DNA of 64,000 nt from Megaleporinus macrocephalus (GCA_021613375.1 CM038721.1:1123025-1187024), one strand, 5' to 3'; positions 10,801-23,094 are shown, counted from the stretch's first letter. Notes: a model not told the origin generated them from the letters alone. Made by a program: numbers and translations.

Positions 10801-12290
10801 GTGCTAGTATATACAGATATACAAAAGAAATGCAAATATTGTATAAACAAGACCTTAAATAATGTTATATATTTTATATTATGTTATTTAACAAAACAGT
10901 GAAGTTATTTTAATTTTTGACAATAAAAGAATTAAAAAAAAAACCTTGACACATAGACATGAATGGTTTAATATGGATATGAATGGGTTAATATGGATAT
11001 GAATGGGTTAATGTGGATATTGTGTCATGCTCAATATTGGTCCATCATTAGATTGTACATTGAAGAGCACCAGGCAGATGGAAGCCGGGCCGGAACAGCC
11101 CTCTCCCTCTATTAGTGAGCTCTCAGGGCTACAGATGCCGTTGTGGTTAATGGAGCGATGACATCACCCGCTTAGTCCGAATGGCATCAGGGTTTCCTGC
11201 TCTGTCGGTAGTGGATCAAGTTTCTGAGCAGACAGAGCTTCTCCACCAGCGGAGTGAGTCACTCTCAGAGCCCAGTCGTCTGCTGGCAAACCAGCCCAGC
11301 ACAGCACCAGGCCACAAACTCAATCACTCCATCCAACGGCGCTAATGGAGGTGAGGTCATGCTTCAGGGGAGCTCACTTCCTTCTGTGGACTCAGTCATC
11401 ACACATGACGGTCCCGGCACGCTTAATAACACTGAGAGCAGTACCGGTGAAAACAACCCCCCCACCCCCCTAACCCCCGCCCCATTCTGCGGTCAGGACT
11501 CTTCAAGGCCTTGCTGTAAACGCTGTGTGTGTTAATTGGAGACGCAGACTCACTGTGTTTAGATCTCGCTGTGGTTACGTTACCGTGCCGCGTCCGCTCC
11601 TGCCAGGATGTGTGAATGGAGGGAATGGGAATGAATGGTGAATGGATACCGGAACACAGCGCCATTAAATTCCTCTTAGTCATGCATATTTACTTACTCG
11701 CTGATTCACTAGAAAGAAATGGCTGAGTCGTGGCTGTAACATGTTCTCCTCTGCCAAAAACAGGGCTGGGTGGTGGACTGGGGGTGTCTGGGGGGGGCGG
11801 CTAATTACAGGTTCACAGTCAAACAAGTTCAGGCAACATGAAAGACCGGAACCAGCAGCTATGAGCGAGTCATCGCTGTCCAAAGAAAAACAAGCATTTG
11901 CAGAATGGAGGCAGATTCTTTTCCAAGCAGCTCTGGAGCGTTTTTATTGGTCCATTATCATGAAATCATCACACAGAGTACATGTTAGTTGCGTTTTTTA
12001 TAAACGACATAGCAAAATAAATAAAATTAACAAAAGTAGAAATGTGTGTTTCTCTTTGACCAGCGATGATATGCTTCCTTCTAGACATTTTTCTGACCCG
12101 CCTGCAGTCCAGAACCGTCCCCCACTGAAACAGTGTGAAACAAAAAAAAAATAAAATTAGAACATCAAATGTGTCTTTGAACTGTTCAATTTAATACAGA
12201 TGAAACAGAATTTTTTAATAGCTGCTTTCTGTCTTGATTAGTCTTCCAAACGTTGCTCCAATGTTTTTAGAATTATTTTGTATATGTCAC
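10801..12290. other. Unique sequence with short repeats
   Basis: A 21-bp unit (gaatgggttaatatggatat plus one base) is repeated about three times at 10960-11025. The stretch 11060-11300 contains 'gagcgatgacatcacccgc' with a CRE-like TGACATCA and is not repetitive. A C-rich run lies at 11457-11487. The stretch 11920-12080 is a probable diverged dispersed repeat (see 4965-5090). Open frames (for example 137 codons at 11741-12154) show no recognised domain. Confidence 0.4.
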
Positions 12291-13672
12291 AGGAGACAGT
12301 GGAATCTGGAGACAGTGGAATCTGGAGACAGTGAATTCAGGAGATAGTGGAATCTGGAGACAGTGGAATCTGGAGACAGTGAAACCAGGAGACATTGGAA
12401 TCAGGAGACAGTGGAATCAGGAGACAATGAAATCATGAGACAGTGGAATCGGGAGACAGTGGAATCAGGAGACAGTGGAATCAGGAGACAGTGACATCAG
12501 GAGACAGTTAAATCAGGAGACAATGGAATCATGAGACAATGGAATCAGGAGACAGTGAAGTCAGTAGACAGTAAAATCAGGAGACAGTGGAATCAGGAGA
12601 CAGTGGAATCAGGAGACAGTGAAATCAGGAGACAGTGAAAACAGGAGACAGTGGAATCAGAAGACAGTGGAATCAGGAGTAGTGAAATCAGGAGACAGTG
12701 AAAACAGGAGACAGTGGAATCAGAAGACAGTGGAATCAGGAGTAGTGAAATCAGGAGACAGTGAAATCAGGAGACAGTGGAATCAGGAGTAGTGAAATCA
12801 GGAGACAGTGGAATCAGGAGTAGTAAAATCAGGAGACAGTGAAATCAGGAGACTGTGAAATCAGGAGACAGTGGAATCAGGAGTAGTGAAATCAGGAGAC
12901 AGTGGAATCAGGACACAGTGGAATCAGGAGTAGTGAAATCAGGAGACAGTGAAATCAGGAGACAGTGGAATCAGGAGACAGTGAAATCAGGAGAGACAGT
13001 GGAATCAGGAGACAGTGAAATCAGGAGAGACAGTGAAATCAGGAGTAGTGAAATCAGGAGACAGTGAAATCAGGAGACAGTAAAATCAGGAGTAGTGAAA
13101 TCAGGAGACAGTGGAATCAGGAGTAGTGAAATCAGGAGACAGTGAAATCAAGAGACAGTAAAATCAGGAGTAGTGAAATCAGGAGACAGTGGAATCAGGA
13201 GACAGTGGAATCAGGAGTAGTGAAATCAGGAGACAGTGAAATCAGGAGACAGTGGAATCAGGAGTAGTGAAATCAGGAGACAGTGGAATCAGGAGTAGTG
13301 AAATCAGGAGACAGTGAAATCAGGAGACAGTAAAATCAGGAGTAGTGAAATCAGGAGACAGTGAAATCAGGAGACAGTGAAATCAGGAGAGACAGTGAAA
13401 TCAGGAGACAGTGGAATCAGGAGAGACAGTGAAATCAGGAGACAGTGAAATCAGGAGACAGTGAAATCAGGAGACAGTGGAATCAGGAGACAGTGGAATC
13501 AGGAGACAGTAAAATCAGGAGACAGTGGAATCAGGAGAGACAGTGAAATCAGGAGACAGTGAAATCAGGAGACAGTGGAATCAGGAGAGACAGTGAAATC
13601 AGGAGACAGTGGAATCAGGAGACAGTGAAATCAGGAGACAGTGAAATCAGGAGACAGTGGAATCAGGAGACT
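12291..13672. repeat. 16-bp minisatellite with 15- and 18-bp variants, about 85 units
   Basis: Basic unit caggagacagtggaat (16 bp), with 'gaaat' for 'ggaat'. Two length variants are interspersed: 'caggagtagtgaaat' (15 bp) and 'caggagagacagtgaaat' (18 bp). The 15-bp form is confined to about 12680-13350, while the 18-bp form is concentrated toward the 3' half, so the array has internal domains with separate amplification histories. Confidence 0.93.
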
Positions 13673-13744
13673 AATTTACTAGTTTATTTTAACACAACAA
13701 ATACGTCCACAGTAATATTACGTAATATACTATCATGTCATACT

Positions 13745-13775
<31 letters not shown>

Positions 13776-13787
13776 TTCATTTATTTA
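13745..13787. repeat. (TTTA)n microsatellite
   Basis: About ten TTTA units with one interruption, between the 16-bp array and the next AT-rich array. Confidence 0.93.
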
Positions 13788-13861
13788 GTGCTTTAGTCAG
13801 TTTGGTTAGTCCCGTAGACACATGGACAGTGCTTGAATGTCTGTTCATGGTTGATCTTTTA

Positions 13862-14078
13862 TGGTTTTCTCTATTTATTATTTCTCTATTTATCTATATC
13901 TATTTATTTATTATATCTATTTATTATTTCTCTATTTATCTATATCTATTTATTATTTCTCTATTTATCTATATCTATTTATTTATTATATCTATTTATT
14001 ATTTCTCTATTTATCTATATCTATTTATTTATTATATCTATTTATTATTTCTCTATTTCTCTATATCTATTTGTTTAT
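13862..14078. repeat. AT-rich minisatellite (tctatttatt family)
   Basis: Alternating blocks 'ctctatttatctatatctat' and 'ttattatatctatttattat', forming imperfect units with length changes. The three overlapping frames rich in I, Y, F and L that cross this stretch resemble membrane segments only because the DNA is TTTA/TCTA-rich. Confidence 0.88.
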
Positions 14079-14865
14079 TATATCTATACAGTTCTGTTCA
14101 GATTGTTTAGCGTTGCTCTTAGCGTCGCTCCTCTCTCCGGGTCTCTGGCTGGTCCTGCTGAAGCGGATCTCCACGCCTGGCATTAGAGAGGAAGCAGTTA
14201 ATCCCTTGTAACCACGGAAACCGTTCAGCCACAGCGGAATTCCTCCAGCTCGTTGACATGATGTTGCCAAATACGCGCTAAACCCTCCTTTCACTCTTTC
14301 CACTGCTCTAATAATCAGGGGCCTCGGGGGAGAACGAGTGCAGCACATTATGACTAAGCAGTCGTCCCACTTAGCGCTTCCGCTAAACATCCCCCTGAAC
14401 TGTACCTGTCACTCAATCAGCCGCGCCGCCAAAACATCACACAACTGTTTTAATTCCGTCCCGCGGGTTTCTGAGCTCATCCAATAACACTCACTCAGCC
14501 CTTCTCCTCGCCCCGCTCCTCCTATACCCGCGCCAGGGTAACCCAGGGCCGGCCGAGGAGGAGGAGAAGAGATTACGCTAGCTGGGTGAAATGTAGCCTC
14601 TCCAGAGAGCTTTGAGTTACCCTCTCTCTGCTGGCAGCAGTGGGGCTCTGTGGCCCTCCTGAGTCCTTCCAGCCCGACTCTTTAAAGCCATATGTGGAGG
14701 ATAGGGTTGCCAGAGCCTCTCTTTCGATCCTCGTAGCTCAGGCCTGCTCCAGTTTCCAGCTCTGTTTCAGTCTATTTAGCAAACAGGGACTAGCCTGGCC
14801 TCACATACTAGAGTTACACAAAGCATTAAAGGTTCAATACTGTTTCAGTGCAGTACAGTCTACTA
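14079..14865. other. Unique GC-balanced island, possible conserved non-coding DNA
   Basis: Non-repetitive and CpG-containing. The stretch about 14170-14480 includes 'ttaatcccttgtaaccacgg' and 'ctctaataatcaggggcc'. No splice-bounded open frame is recognised. It ends abruptly at the first unit of the 45-bp array. Confidence 0.35.
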
Positions 14866-15900
14866 CCACTTTATACTAAACAGTACTACTTAATACTAAA
14901 CATTACATAAATACTTTATACTAAACAGTACTACTTAATACTAAACATTCCAATAATACTTTATACTAAACAGTACTACTTAATACTAAACAGTCCAATA
15001 ATACTTTATACTAAACAGTACTACCTAATACTAAACACTCTACTACCACTTTATACTAAACAGTACTACTTAATACTAAACATTACATAAATACTTTATA
15101 CTAAACAGCACTACTTAATACTAAACATTCCAATAATACTTTATACTAAACAGTACTACTTAATACTAAACAGTCCAATAATACTTTATACTAAACAGTA
15201 CTACCTAATACTAAACAGTCCAATAATACTTTATACTAAACAGCACTACTTAATACTAAACATTACATAAATACTTTATACTAAACAGTACTACTTAATA
15301 CTAAACATTACATAAATATTTTATACTAAACAGCACTACTTAATACTAAACAGACTAATGCTACTTTTTTCTAAACAGTACTACTTTGTACTAAACAGTC
15401 CAATAATACTTTATACTAAACAGTACTACTTAATACTAAACAGTCCAATAATACTTTATACTAAACAGTACTACCTAATACTAAACACTCTACTACCACT
15501 TTATACTAAACAGTACTACTTAATACTAAACATTACATAAATACTTTATACTAAACAGCACTACTTAATACTAAACATTCCAATAATACTTTATACTAAA
15601 CAGTACTACTTAATACTAAACAGTCCAATAATACTTTATACTAAACAGTACTACCTAATACTAAACAGTCCAATAATACTTTATACTAAACAGCACTACT
15701 TAATACTAAACATTACATAAATACTTTATACTAAACAGTACTACTTAATACTAAACATTACATAAATATTTTATACTAAACAGCACTACTTAATACTAAA
15801 CAGACTAATGCTACTTTTTTCTAAACAGTACTACTTTGTACTAAACAGTGCTACTCAATACTAAATACTACTTTATAGTATACAGTCTAATACTACTTTA
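14866..15900. repeat. 45-bp minisatellite with an exact 450-bp tandem duplication
   Basis: 45-bp units made of two diverged halves, 'ctttatactaaacagtacta' and 'cttaatactaaacattacat'. From about 14949 to 15398 the sequence is repeated at 15399-15848 with an offset of exactly 450 bp (ten units). I saw no difference on reading across the whole block, and divergence starts abruptly at both ends. About 23 units in total. Confidence 0.95.
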
Positions 15901-16200
15901 TACTAAACAGTATAATACTACTTTATATATAACAGTCTAATACTACTTAATACTAAATCTGATCTCTGTTGAAGTCAGCTTAATAATGGGAAGGTTTCAC
16001 TGTGATCGGATTTGACTGATTATGAATTTTCAGGCAGAGTTTCGATGAGTCTTGAAATCTCAAATTTGAGTCTTTTATTTTGTTTTGATGAATTTAATTT
16101 TAAAAACACGACACAAGTGTGACGGGAGGATCTAATAATTGTTTCTAACTTTCCAGAATCGATGCAGTTGTATTGCATGTTGCACCTCATAATGAAACAT
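15901..16200. other. Non-repetitive AT-rich spacer
   Basis: Degenerate units of the previous array fade out by about 15955. Beyond that I see no feature. Confidence 0.4.
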
Positions 16201-16204
16201 CAGA

Positions 16205-16345
16205 TTCTGCTAAACAGATAATAGATAACGGATGACAGATAGAGGATAATAGATAAGAAATAATAGATAAGAGATAAGAGATAATAGATAAGAGATAATA
16301 GATAAGAGATAATAGATAATAGATAAGAGATAAGAGATAATAGAT
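16205..16345. repeat. GATA-type microsatellite (agataatagataag)
   Basis: Mixed agataa / tagataa / gagataa units, imperfect. The minus-strand frame LSLIYYLLS is a product of it. Confidence 0.9.
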
Positions 16346-16399
16346 AAGAGATAATGCCCCAAAAAGATGTGTCATGTTGTCACTAGGGCTGAAAAGGAG

Positions 16400-16600
16400 T
16401 GAAGGAAGGCGTAGCTGTGTTCCTGTGTGTCGCTGTGCGTCTGCGTGCTCGATGAGAAACTGATTAGAGATCATGTTGTCTGGCTTGGAATTCATCAGCA
16501 TAAATTAGAAGGCACCACCTGTGCGGATGCATATTAATCATCTCGGTGTGTGCATGTTATTTTCTCCTCTGCTGCTTCTCATACATAACTGAGTGCTCCG
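16400..16600. other. Candidate conserved non-coding element
   Basis: Non-repetitive stretch with dense transcription-factor-like motifs: E-box CACCTG at about 16517 ('gcaccacctgtgc') and octamer/homeodomain-like 'atgcatattaatcat' at about 16527, preceded by 'ctgattagagatcatg'. It has neither repeat character nor an open frame. Identification as a conserved element is inference from composition and motif density only. Confidence 0.3.
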
Positions 16601-16640
16601 CAGCCTCTTCATGCTGATGTAGGACCGGCTTCATCTACGC

Positions 16641-16800
16641 CAGCGGTTCTCAGTCCTGGTTCTCGAGAACCCTGGATCTGCGCAGTTCAGTGTTTTCCCC
16701 GCTCTATCACACACGCCTCCGTTGATCGGCTCATTAATAAACCCTTCAGGAGGTGAGGTGGGTGCGTTAGAGCCGGGGGGCGCAAGACTTCAGACCGGGG
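16641..16800. mobile_element. Diverged palindromic MITE
   Basis: The left arm 'ggttctcagtcctggttctc', 'gttcagtgttttccccgctc', 'tatcacacacgcctcc' is answered by the right arm 'ggtgggtgcgttagagccgg' and 'gggg', its imperfect reverse complement. The sequence matches a palindromic repeat type common in fish, with arms reading 'tcctgg...cagtgttttccc...acacacct'. Arms are eroded. Confidence 0.5.
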
Positions 16801-17005
16801 AGAGACCCTGCTACGCTAGGCCACACTGCATAAAACAAGGAGCCGCATTTCATGCTGAACTTGATAAGAACACATTCAGAGAACGTGAGGAGAGTGATGA
16901 CTCACAGTGGACTGAGAGGGTGAGTGTAGTATTAGTTCTTCACAGTGACCAGTGATATTGAAGTTACTGGAGATCCACTCGGGCCGGTGTTACACATTAC
17001 ACTGC

Positions 17006-17008
<3 letters not shown>

Positions 17009-17081
<73 letters not shown>
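17009..17081. repeat. (AT)n microsatellite
   Basis: About 36 uninterrupted AT dinucleotides, followed by an AT-rich stretch with GTAATA/GTAAGTAATA units at 17168-17215. Confidence 0.97.
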
Positions 17082-17083
<2 letters not shown>

Positions 17084-17504
17084 ACAAAACATCTTAAATA
17101 TAGTCAATATATCTAGTACTTCATTTTTTAAAGAATATTATATTGTTTAGGTTTTTTTTGCACACTGTCCGTCATAGTAATAGTAAGTAATAGTAATAGT
17201 AAGTAATAGTAACATAGTAACACAAGTTACTCTTCTACATACATATTTTCTAAATTTGTTAAAATTTTAAACTAAAATTTGCAGAAAAAAACACTAGATT
17301 TATGTGTGGTCTCTGTAAAAGATGACATGTGAACTTATTTTTATTCTCAGAAAATCAACAAAACATTTCATTTAAAGCTGGTGTAGATGTTTATATGGTT
17401 TAATGAAGTTAATTATAAACATTCTATACGTTTGTTAACTTCTTATTAACAAACACATCCAGTTTAAGTAGAGACTTCATATTTACACTGTTGATCTTCT
17501 TCTT

Positions 17505-18491
17505 TAAGACTTCTGAAGTTCACCTCAACATGCTGGAGATCAGCTTCTGAGCAACATCCGGAATGATGGCGACCCATTCTCACCTAATCAGTGTTTGGAG
17601 TTGATCACATTTCCTGGGTTTTTGTTTGTCCACCCTCTTTTTGAGGACTGATCACAAGTTCTCAATGGGACTGAGATCTGGGAAGGTTCCTGGTCATGGA
17701 CCCAAAATTTCAATGCTTTGTTCACTTTTACTTGTGACATGGAGCTCCATCACACTGGAGAAAGCATTGTTCATCTCCAAACTGCTCCTGGATGGTTGGG
17801 AGAAGTTGCTCTTGGAGGTTGTTTTGATAGCATTCCTTATTTTGAGTGAACCTGCTCCAGTGGAGGAGAAGCAACCTCACACATGAATGGTCTCAGAATG
17901 CTTCACTGTTGGGGTGATGCAGGACTCATGGTAGTGCTTACGTTTTCTTCTCCAGACAATCGTTTTTCCAGATGTTCTAAACAGGCTGAAGGCTTCATCA
18001 GAGAGAGTAACTGTACCCCAGTCCTCTGCAGTCCAATCCCTACATCAGTCTGTCCTTGGTGTTCTACTTGGAGAGAAGTTTCTTCTTTTCTGCTCTTCTT
18101 GACACCAAGCCGTCCTCCAAAAGCCTTCGTCTCACTGTGTGTTTAGATACACTCACACCTGCCCTCTGTTGTTCCTGAGCAATGAGAAAGTTTTAAAGCA
18201 CCACTACCCTTTTAAAGCAGCCAGTCTGCTCTTCTAATATCAGCTGTCTCCTCATTAAGCTTTTCTCCTGAGCTAAAGAGATCATCACTGAAATGATGTG
18301 TGAGGTCATTCTGTAGGGCTGGAATGCAGGAATGTTTGTGATGAGGTCATATTCATGGCAGGGAATGACTTTCATCTGATCATCTTTACAATTTAAAGGT
18401 AATACAGATCACCACCAGAAGAACTGAGACAGCAAACTTTATGAAAAACCTAAATTTGTGCCGTTCTCAAAACCTTTGGACACTACTGTAG
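17505..18491 (-). pseudogene. Decayed Tc1-like transposon
   Basis: Minus-strand Tc1-family element. The end at 18491 reads on the minus strand 'tacagtagtgtccaaaggt', then tttgagaacggcac, a typical Tc1 terminus. Conceptual translation of the minus strand shows a degenerate TPTVKHSETIHVWGCFSS block around 17850-17900 (the family's TVKHGGGS / WGCFS motif). It also shows FPDLSPIENL around 17640-17680, the block holding the catalytic Glu of the DD34E triad. Open frames on either strand are short, so the gene is broken by several frameshifts and stops. The left terminal repeat was not found. Confidence 0.75.
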
Positions 18492-19253
18492 AACCTGGGG
18501 TATGTATCTGAGAGGTGTGTATCTGTGGTAGTCTGGACAAAACACTAATACTCTTTATCTTTTTGTTAAATCAACCCCTCAAGTTGTTTGCACTATAAAA
18601 CCTGAGTGAGTGAAACAAATCCATCTCCAACTGAGCTTCTGTATCCACCAGGACAAGACACGCATCACAAATCACTGCCGTTCACCAGCGTTACATTCTG
18701 GTTATTGGTTCTGTCATCACACCACATGAGCTGAGAGTGATGTTTATCTGAAGGGCACATGGCTGCTGATGGTTTAGCCTCCTTCTAACCTTAGGAGAGA
18801 CAAAGAGAAAAAAACTCCCTTATAACGGCCAAAATCCCCATCAAACACTTTCACTTCCGCTCTATCACTTTCACTTCTGCGTGGCTGAAACCGTCTGGCT
18901 TCACCGTCTGGGTGAAGAGTACAGCCTCTGCCATCGCCCAGTCTGTCTTCCGTATCTCTCATAACCCACATCTACCTGCCTCACTTACCTCACCGAGCCG
19001 GTATTTACCAACACAGAGCCCTCACACGGGGAGTCAGCGCCTCCTTTCCCAGAAATACTGGAGTTTCAGAACTTCTGCATCCTTTTTACTCCAGAAAACA
19101 AAACCAGCCCCGGTCTCCTCAAACGTTTCCTACATCCAAGTGAATTACTTTCCATTCTTCTTCATTAACCTTCACGTTATTCAGCAGGCGTGCTCATCCA
19201 GAGCGGCTTACCGTTCACATTCTCAGGGCTGCCACCTGGGTGAGAGAAGAGAC
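18492..19253. other. Unique sequence, no gene recognised
   Basis: Contains a short direct repeat 'tatcactttcacttc' / 'acactttcacttc' near 18845-18880. The 125-codon frame at 18912-19289 has no recognised domain. Confidence 0.35.
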
Positions 19254-19445
19254 CGGGTTAAATCACCTCTGTCTACCTGTTCAGTCTAAATCACTCCATC
19301 ACACTAAATCAGACACTCAATTACAAACATCCTCCACAGAGAACCTACACACCATGTTCCAGAAGAGCAGCAGCGCTCAGGACACAGTCTGCTGGAGTTT
19401 CCAGACTGGAATTCCAGGAAGCGTTTCATTATAAACTTCCCGACT
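19254..19445 (+). mobile_element. Dispersed element E, copy 1 (partial)
   Basis: The blocks 'cacctctgtctacctgttca', 'gtctaaatcactcc', 'cacagagaacctacacacca' and 'ttccagaagagcagcagc' recur in the same order at 30618-30735, and a more diverged version lies at 43085-43175. In copies 2 and 3 the element runs on into an 'agatcagactgaat' array; here it does not. Confidence 0.65.
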
Positions 19446-19489
19446 TCCGGAAAAAAGTACAGCCTTCTAGGGATCAGTGAAACACCCAC

Positions 19490-19658
19490 ACCCATACATA
19501 CACACTTACACACACACTAGTAAACACATACACTAGACACTAGGGGGCAGTGAAACACCCACATACACACACACACACAGTAGTAAACACATACACTAGG
19601 GGGCAGTGAAACACCCACATACACACACAGTAGTAAACACACATACTAGGGGGCAGTG

Positions 19659-19702
<44 letters not shown>

Positions 19703-20745
19703 GTGAACACACACTAGTTAACAGACACTAGGGGGCAGTGAAACACCCACACACACCCATACACACACTAATGAACACACACTAGTAAACACACACACTA
19801 GGAGGCAGTGAAACACCTACACACACTAGTAAACACACACACACTAGGAGGCAGTGAAACACCCACACACACTAGTAAACACACACACTAGGAGGCAGTG
19901 AAACACCCACACACACTAGTGAACTCACACTAGTTAACAGACACTAGGAGACAGTGAAACACCTACACACACTAGTGAACTCACACTAGTTAACAGACAC
20001 TAGGAGACAGTGAAACACCTACACACACACTAGTAAACACACACACACTAGGAGGCAGTGAAACACCTACACACACTAGGAGGCAGTGAAACACCCACAA
20101 ACACTAGTGAACACACACACTAGTTAACAGAAACTAGGAGGCAGTGAAACACCTACACACACACTAGTAAACACACACACACTAGGAGGCAGTGAAACAC
20201 CTACACACACTAGTAAACACACACACACTAGGAGGCAGTGAAACACTCACAAACACTAGTGAACACACACACTAGTTAACAGAAACTAGGGGGCAGTGAA
20301 ACACCCACACAAACACACTAGTGAACACACACTAGTTAACAGACACTAGCAGGCAGTGGAACACCTACACACATCCATACACACACTAGTGAACACACAC
20401 TAGTTAACAGAAACTAGGAGGCAGTGAAACACCTACACACACACACACACACACTAGTAAACACACACACTGGGGGGTAGTGAATTACCTACACAAACGC
20501 ACACACACACACACACTAGGGGGCAGTGAAACACCCATACACACACTAGTACACACACATTAAGGGGTGGTGAATCCCCCCCCACACACACACTAGTGAA
20601 CACACACACACACACACACACTAGTGAACAGACACTAGGAGGCAGAAAAACACCTACACAAACACTCACACACACACTAGGGGGCAGTGAAACACCCATA
20701 CACACACTAGTGAACAGACATTAGGAGGCAGTGAAACACCTACAC

Positions 20746-20783
<38 letters not shown>

Positions 20784-20945
20784 ACTAGTAAACACACCCA
20801 CTAGGGGCAGTGAAACACCCACATACACACACTAGTACACACACATTAAGGGATGGTGAACCCCCCCCCACACACACACACACTAGTGAACACACACACA
20901 CACACACACACTAGTGAACAGACACTAGGAGGCATAGAAACACCC
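19490..20945. repeat. CA-rich minisatellite with GGCAGTGAAACACC core, locus 1
   Basis: Units of roughly 40-55 bp: 'actaggaggcagtgaaacac', a CA run of variable length, then 'actagtgaacacacac' or 'actagttaacagacacta'. The CA run changes length from unit to unit, so unit size varies. Short pure (CA)n runs are embedded (about 19659-19697 and 20750-20777). The same family occurs at 61145-62165 in the same orientation. Confidence 0.9.
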
Positions 20946-21785
20946 CATTGAGGTCATTCAGCTGAATATCTATCTGAAAGACGTTCATGTCTTAAGGCTG
21001 AAGTGAGAATTAGGTTCGGTGGAAAGCGGTGCTGTCCCGGCTGAGCGGGCTGGGGAGGCAGTGCGGTCAGGACAGTAGCTTCACACTCAGCTAGAGTTTC
21101 AGTTGTTGTGGTATGACGACAGCGCTGAGTTGAGAGGCAGGTCTGATCACATGGCGTGCGAGAGCTGAAGCAGCGTGGTTAAAGTGGCCAGTCATAACGT
21201 AAAAGCACTTTCACTTCATGCGCAGTGTCCGGGGATTTCTACCGCGTCCTTTCACGGTTCACAGCGGCTCTGCGGCTCAGGCCTGAACGCCGGAGCTCCT
21301 TCAATGTCGTTGCCTCCATTTGCTCGCTGCTCTTCGTCAACAGCCAGTGAATATTTCACTCATGCATAATTAAAAGCTGGTTCAGCTCCATTAAATTGAG
21401 GGAAATAATTTCACGGCTCATTACGAACCGCCGTATTCGAACACCAACAACAATATTTATGCCTTGTATTTGCGTTCGCTTTGAACTCGACCAAAACTTT
21501 TAATCTGATAAGCTGACTGCTCAGCACTCTGTGCCGTCAGAATTGGGTCTGGTTTGTTCATGGGTTGGGCATACGGCCTTGCTGGACAGGCCTGCAGCAG
21601 CTGCTCCCAGACCTGGACAGGCTTTACAGAATGATCTCCACCAAAAACTCTACCTACTCTAGTCTGATTTTATTCAGTTGTGCGTATGTGACCGATTATA
21701 ATCAAAATTAAACAAATGTTCTGTATGATTCAGTGTTTGAGATGTAAACAGAGTGTTTCAGAGTGGGTTTGGTGTAAAATGGTTC
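20946..21785. other. Unique sequence including a candidate conserved element
   Basis: The stretch about 21340-21490 ('ctcatgcataattaaaagct', 'ccattaaattgagggaaata', 'acaatatttatgcc') is non-repetitive with homeodomain/POU-like AT motifs in a CpG-containing context. No open frame of recognised type. Confidence 0.3.
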
Positions 21786-21789
21786 AGAT

Positions 21790-22118
21790 GGTGTTTACAG
21801 TGGTTCAGATGGTGTTTACGGGGGTGGTGATATTTACAGTGGTGATGATGGTGTTTAAAGTGGTTCAGATGGTGTTTACAGTGGTGGTGGTGATGTTTAC
21901 AGTGGTGGTGATAATGTTTACAGTAGTGGTGATGTTTTCAGTAGTGGTGATGTTTATTGTGGTGGTGATGGTGTTTACAGTGGTGGTGATGATGTTTACA
22001 GTGGTGGTGGTAATGTTTACAGTGGTGGTGATGATGTTTACAGTGGTGGTGATGGCGTTTACAGTGGTGATGGTGTTTACAATGGTGGTAATGGTGTTTA
22101 CAGTGGTGGTGAAGGTAA
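21790..22118. repeat. 21-bp minisatellite, about 15 copies
   Basis: Unit close to 'tttacagtggtggtgatggt' plus one base. Because 21 is a multiple of three, one frame stays open and gives a false 194-codon VVVMFTV-type hydrophobic protein on the plus strand and a His-rich one on the minus strand. Confidence 0.92.
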
Positions 22119-22149
22119 CCAGGGGTCTCCATGTCTACAAGCGTTTAAG

Positions 22150-22290
22150 ACTGAGATCTTCTCTAAACTATCATAAACAGCGTCTCAGAATCAGACAGTG
22201 TATTTATAACATCTACTGTAAGAACTTTCTGTGTGGAGCTTTTAGAGGTGGACGTCTGGTTCCATTCACCACCACTGTGAACAGATCTGA
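22150..22290 (+). mobile_element. Conserved-core dispersed repeat, copy 1
   Basis: The blocks 'cataaacagcgtctcagaat', 'aacatctactgtaagaac', 'ggagcttttagaggtggacg' and 'tctggttccattcaccacca' are shared almost unchanged with 58152-58280, and the last two blocks with the three units at 59.3-60.4 kb. Probably a MITE or SINE fragment; the family is unknown to me. Confidence 0.65.
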
Positions 22291-22299
22291 CTGTATCTA

Positions 22300-23094
22300 G
22301 AACAGAGCGTTTCAGACTGGACCTCTCAGAGTGACTCTGTTTGAAGTATGAAGTATGAGCAAAAGTTTGAATAGCCTTGTATAATCTCAGAACTCGTTAG
22401 GTCTTAATTGACTCGTTAGATCTGGTTAGGCAGGTCAGTGATGAGCTGGTTTATCAAGCAGTGCTACTGAGTCCTCATCAGAGACAGACAGTAACCGAAC
22501 ACAGCCTAGAGATCGTGCGGACAGAGCAGCCAGAACCGAGCACGATGGGGCCAGACTGTTACCATGGTGGCATCCGTGCACAGCAGAACCCCACAGTGGC
22601 CGAGTCTTTCTGGTTGTCATGGAAATGTTGATGGCTCCCACAGGGGCTTAGCTAATGAAGCGGTGCCGAGTGAAGCCGGTGGGTTCCGCCTCACCTGCAC
22701 TGAAACCGCCTCCGCCATGTGGGTACGGGAGGTGCCCTTCCACCTGGGTTTCCATGGCAACCGGTTATATTTAGGCACCCTCTGGAGCATGTGCCGTCCA
22801 TGCGGCGAGCGCGAGGCAGGTGTGGGCGTTCCCGTTCTGCCTGGCCGAGCTGCAGACTGTGACAGATCGCCATGATGGGCCGTGTCCACTAAACATCAGC
22901 CCACAGGCCTCTTTCGCTCTCCTCGTCATCACCGCAACACGGTCCATTAGAGGCCAAATACACTGTGGCAAGGACACCGAGCGAGAAAGAGAGAGAGACC
23001 TAAAAAGAGACAGAGATGGTGAAAGAAGAGACATGGTAAGAGAGCGAGACATAAAACAGCAGAGAAAGAGACAACGAGAGAACTTTTTTATTAC
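22300..23094. other. Unique GC-rich stretch with X-box-like motifs
   Basis: Non-repetitive apart from a GA-rich run (22980-23080). A perfect match to the RFX X-box consensus GTHNYYATRRNAAC lies at 22748-22761 (GTTTCCATGGCAAC), and a one-mismatch version at 22613-22626 (GTTGTCATGGAAAT). Overlapping frames of 60-103 codons on both strands have no recognised domain. Confidence 0.4.
22748..22761. promoter_or_regulatory. RFX X-box-like palindromic motif
   Basis: GTTTCCATGGCAAC fits GTHNYYATRRNAAC at all positions. RFX factors bind such sites at ciliary and other promoters. No transcript start is visible nearby, so function is unproven. Confidence 0.35.

Noticed and set aside
11741..12154. Possible 137-codon gene
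   Set aside because: No recognised domain; part overlaps a probable dispersed repeat and an A-rich tail.
13559..14211. Overlapping frames rich in I, F, Y and L resembling membrane proteins
   Set aside because: Translations of TTTA/TCTA repeats in all three frames.
21716..22300. 194-codon hydrophobic membrane-protein-like frame
   Set aside because: Product of the 21-bp repeat, whose length keeps one frame open.
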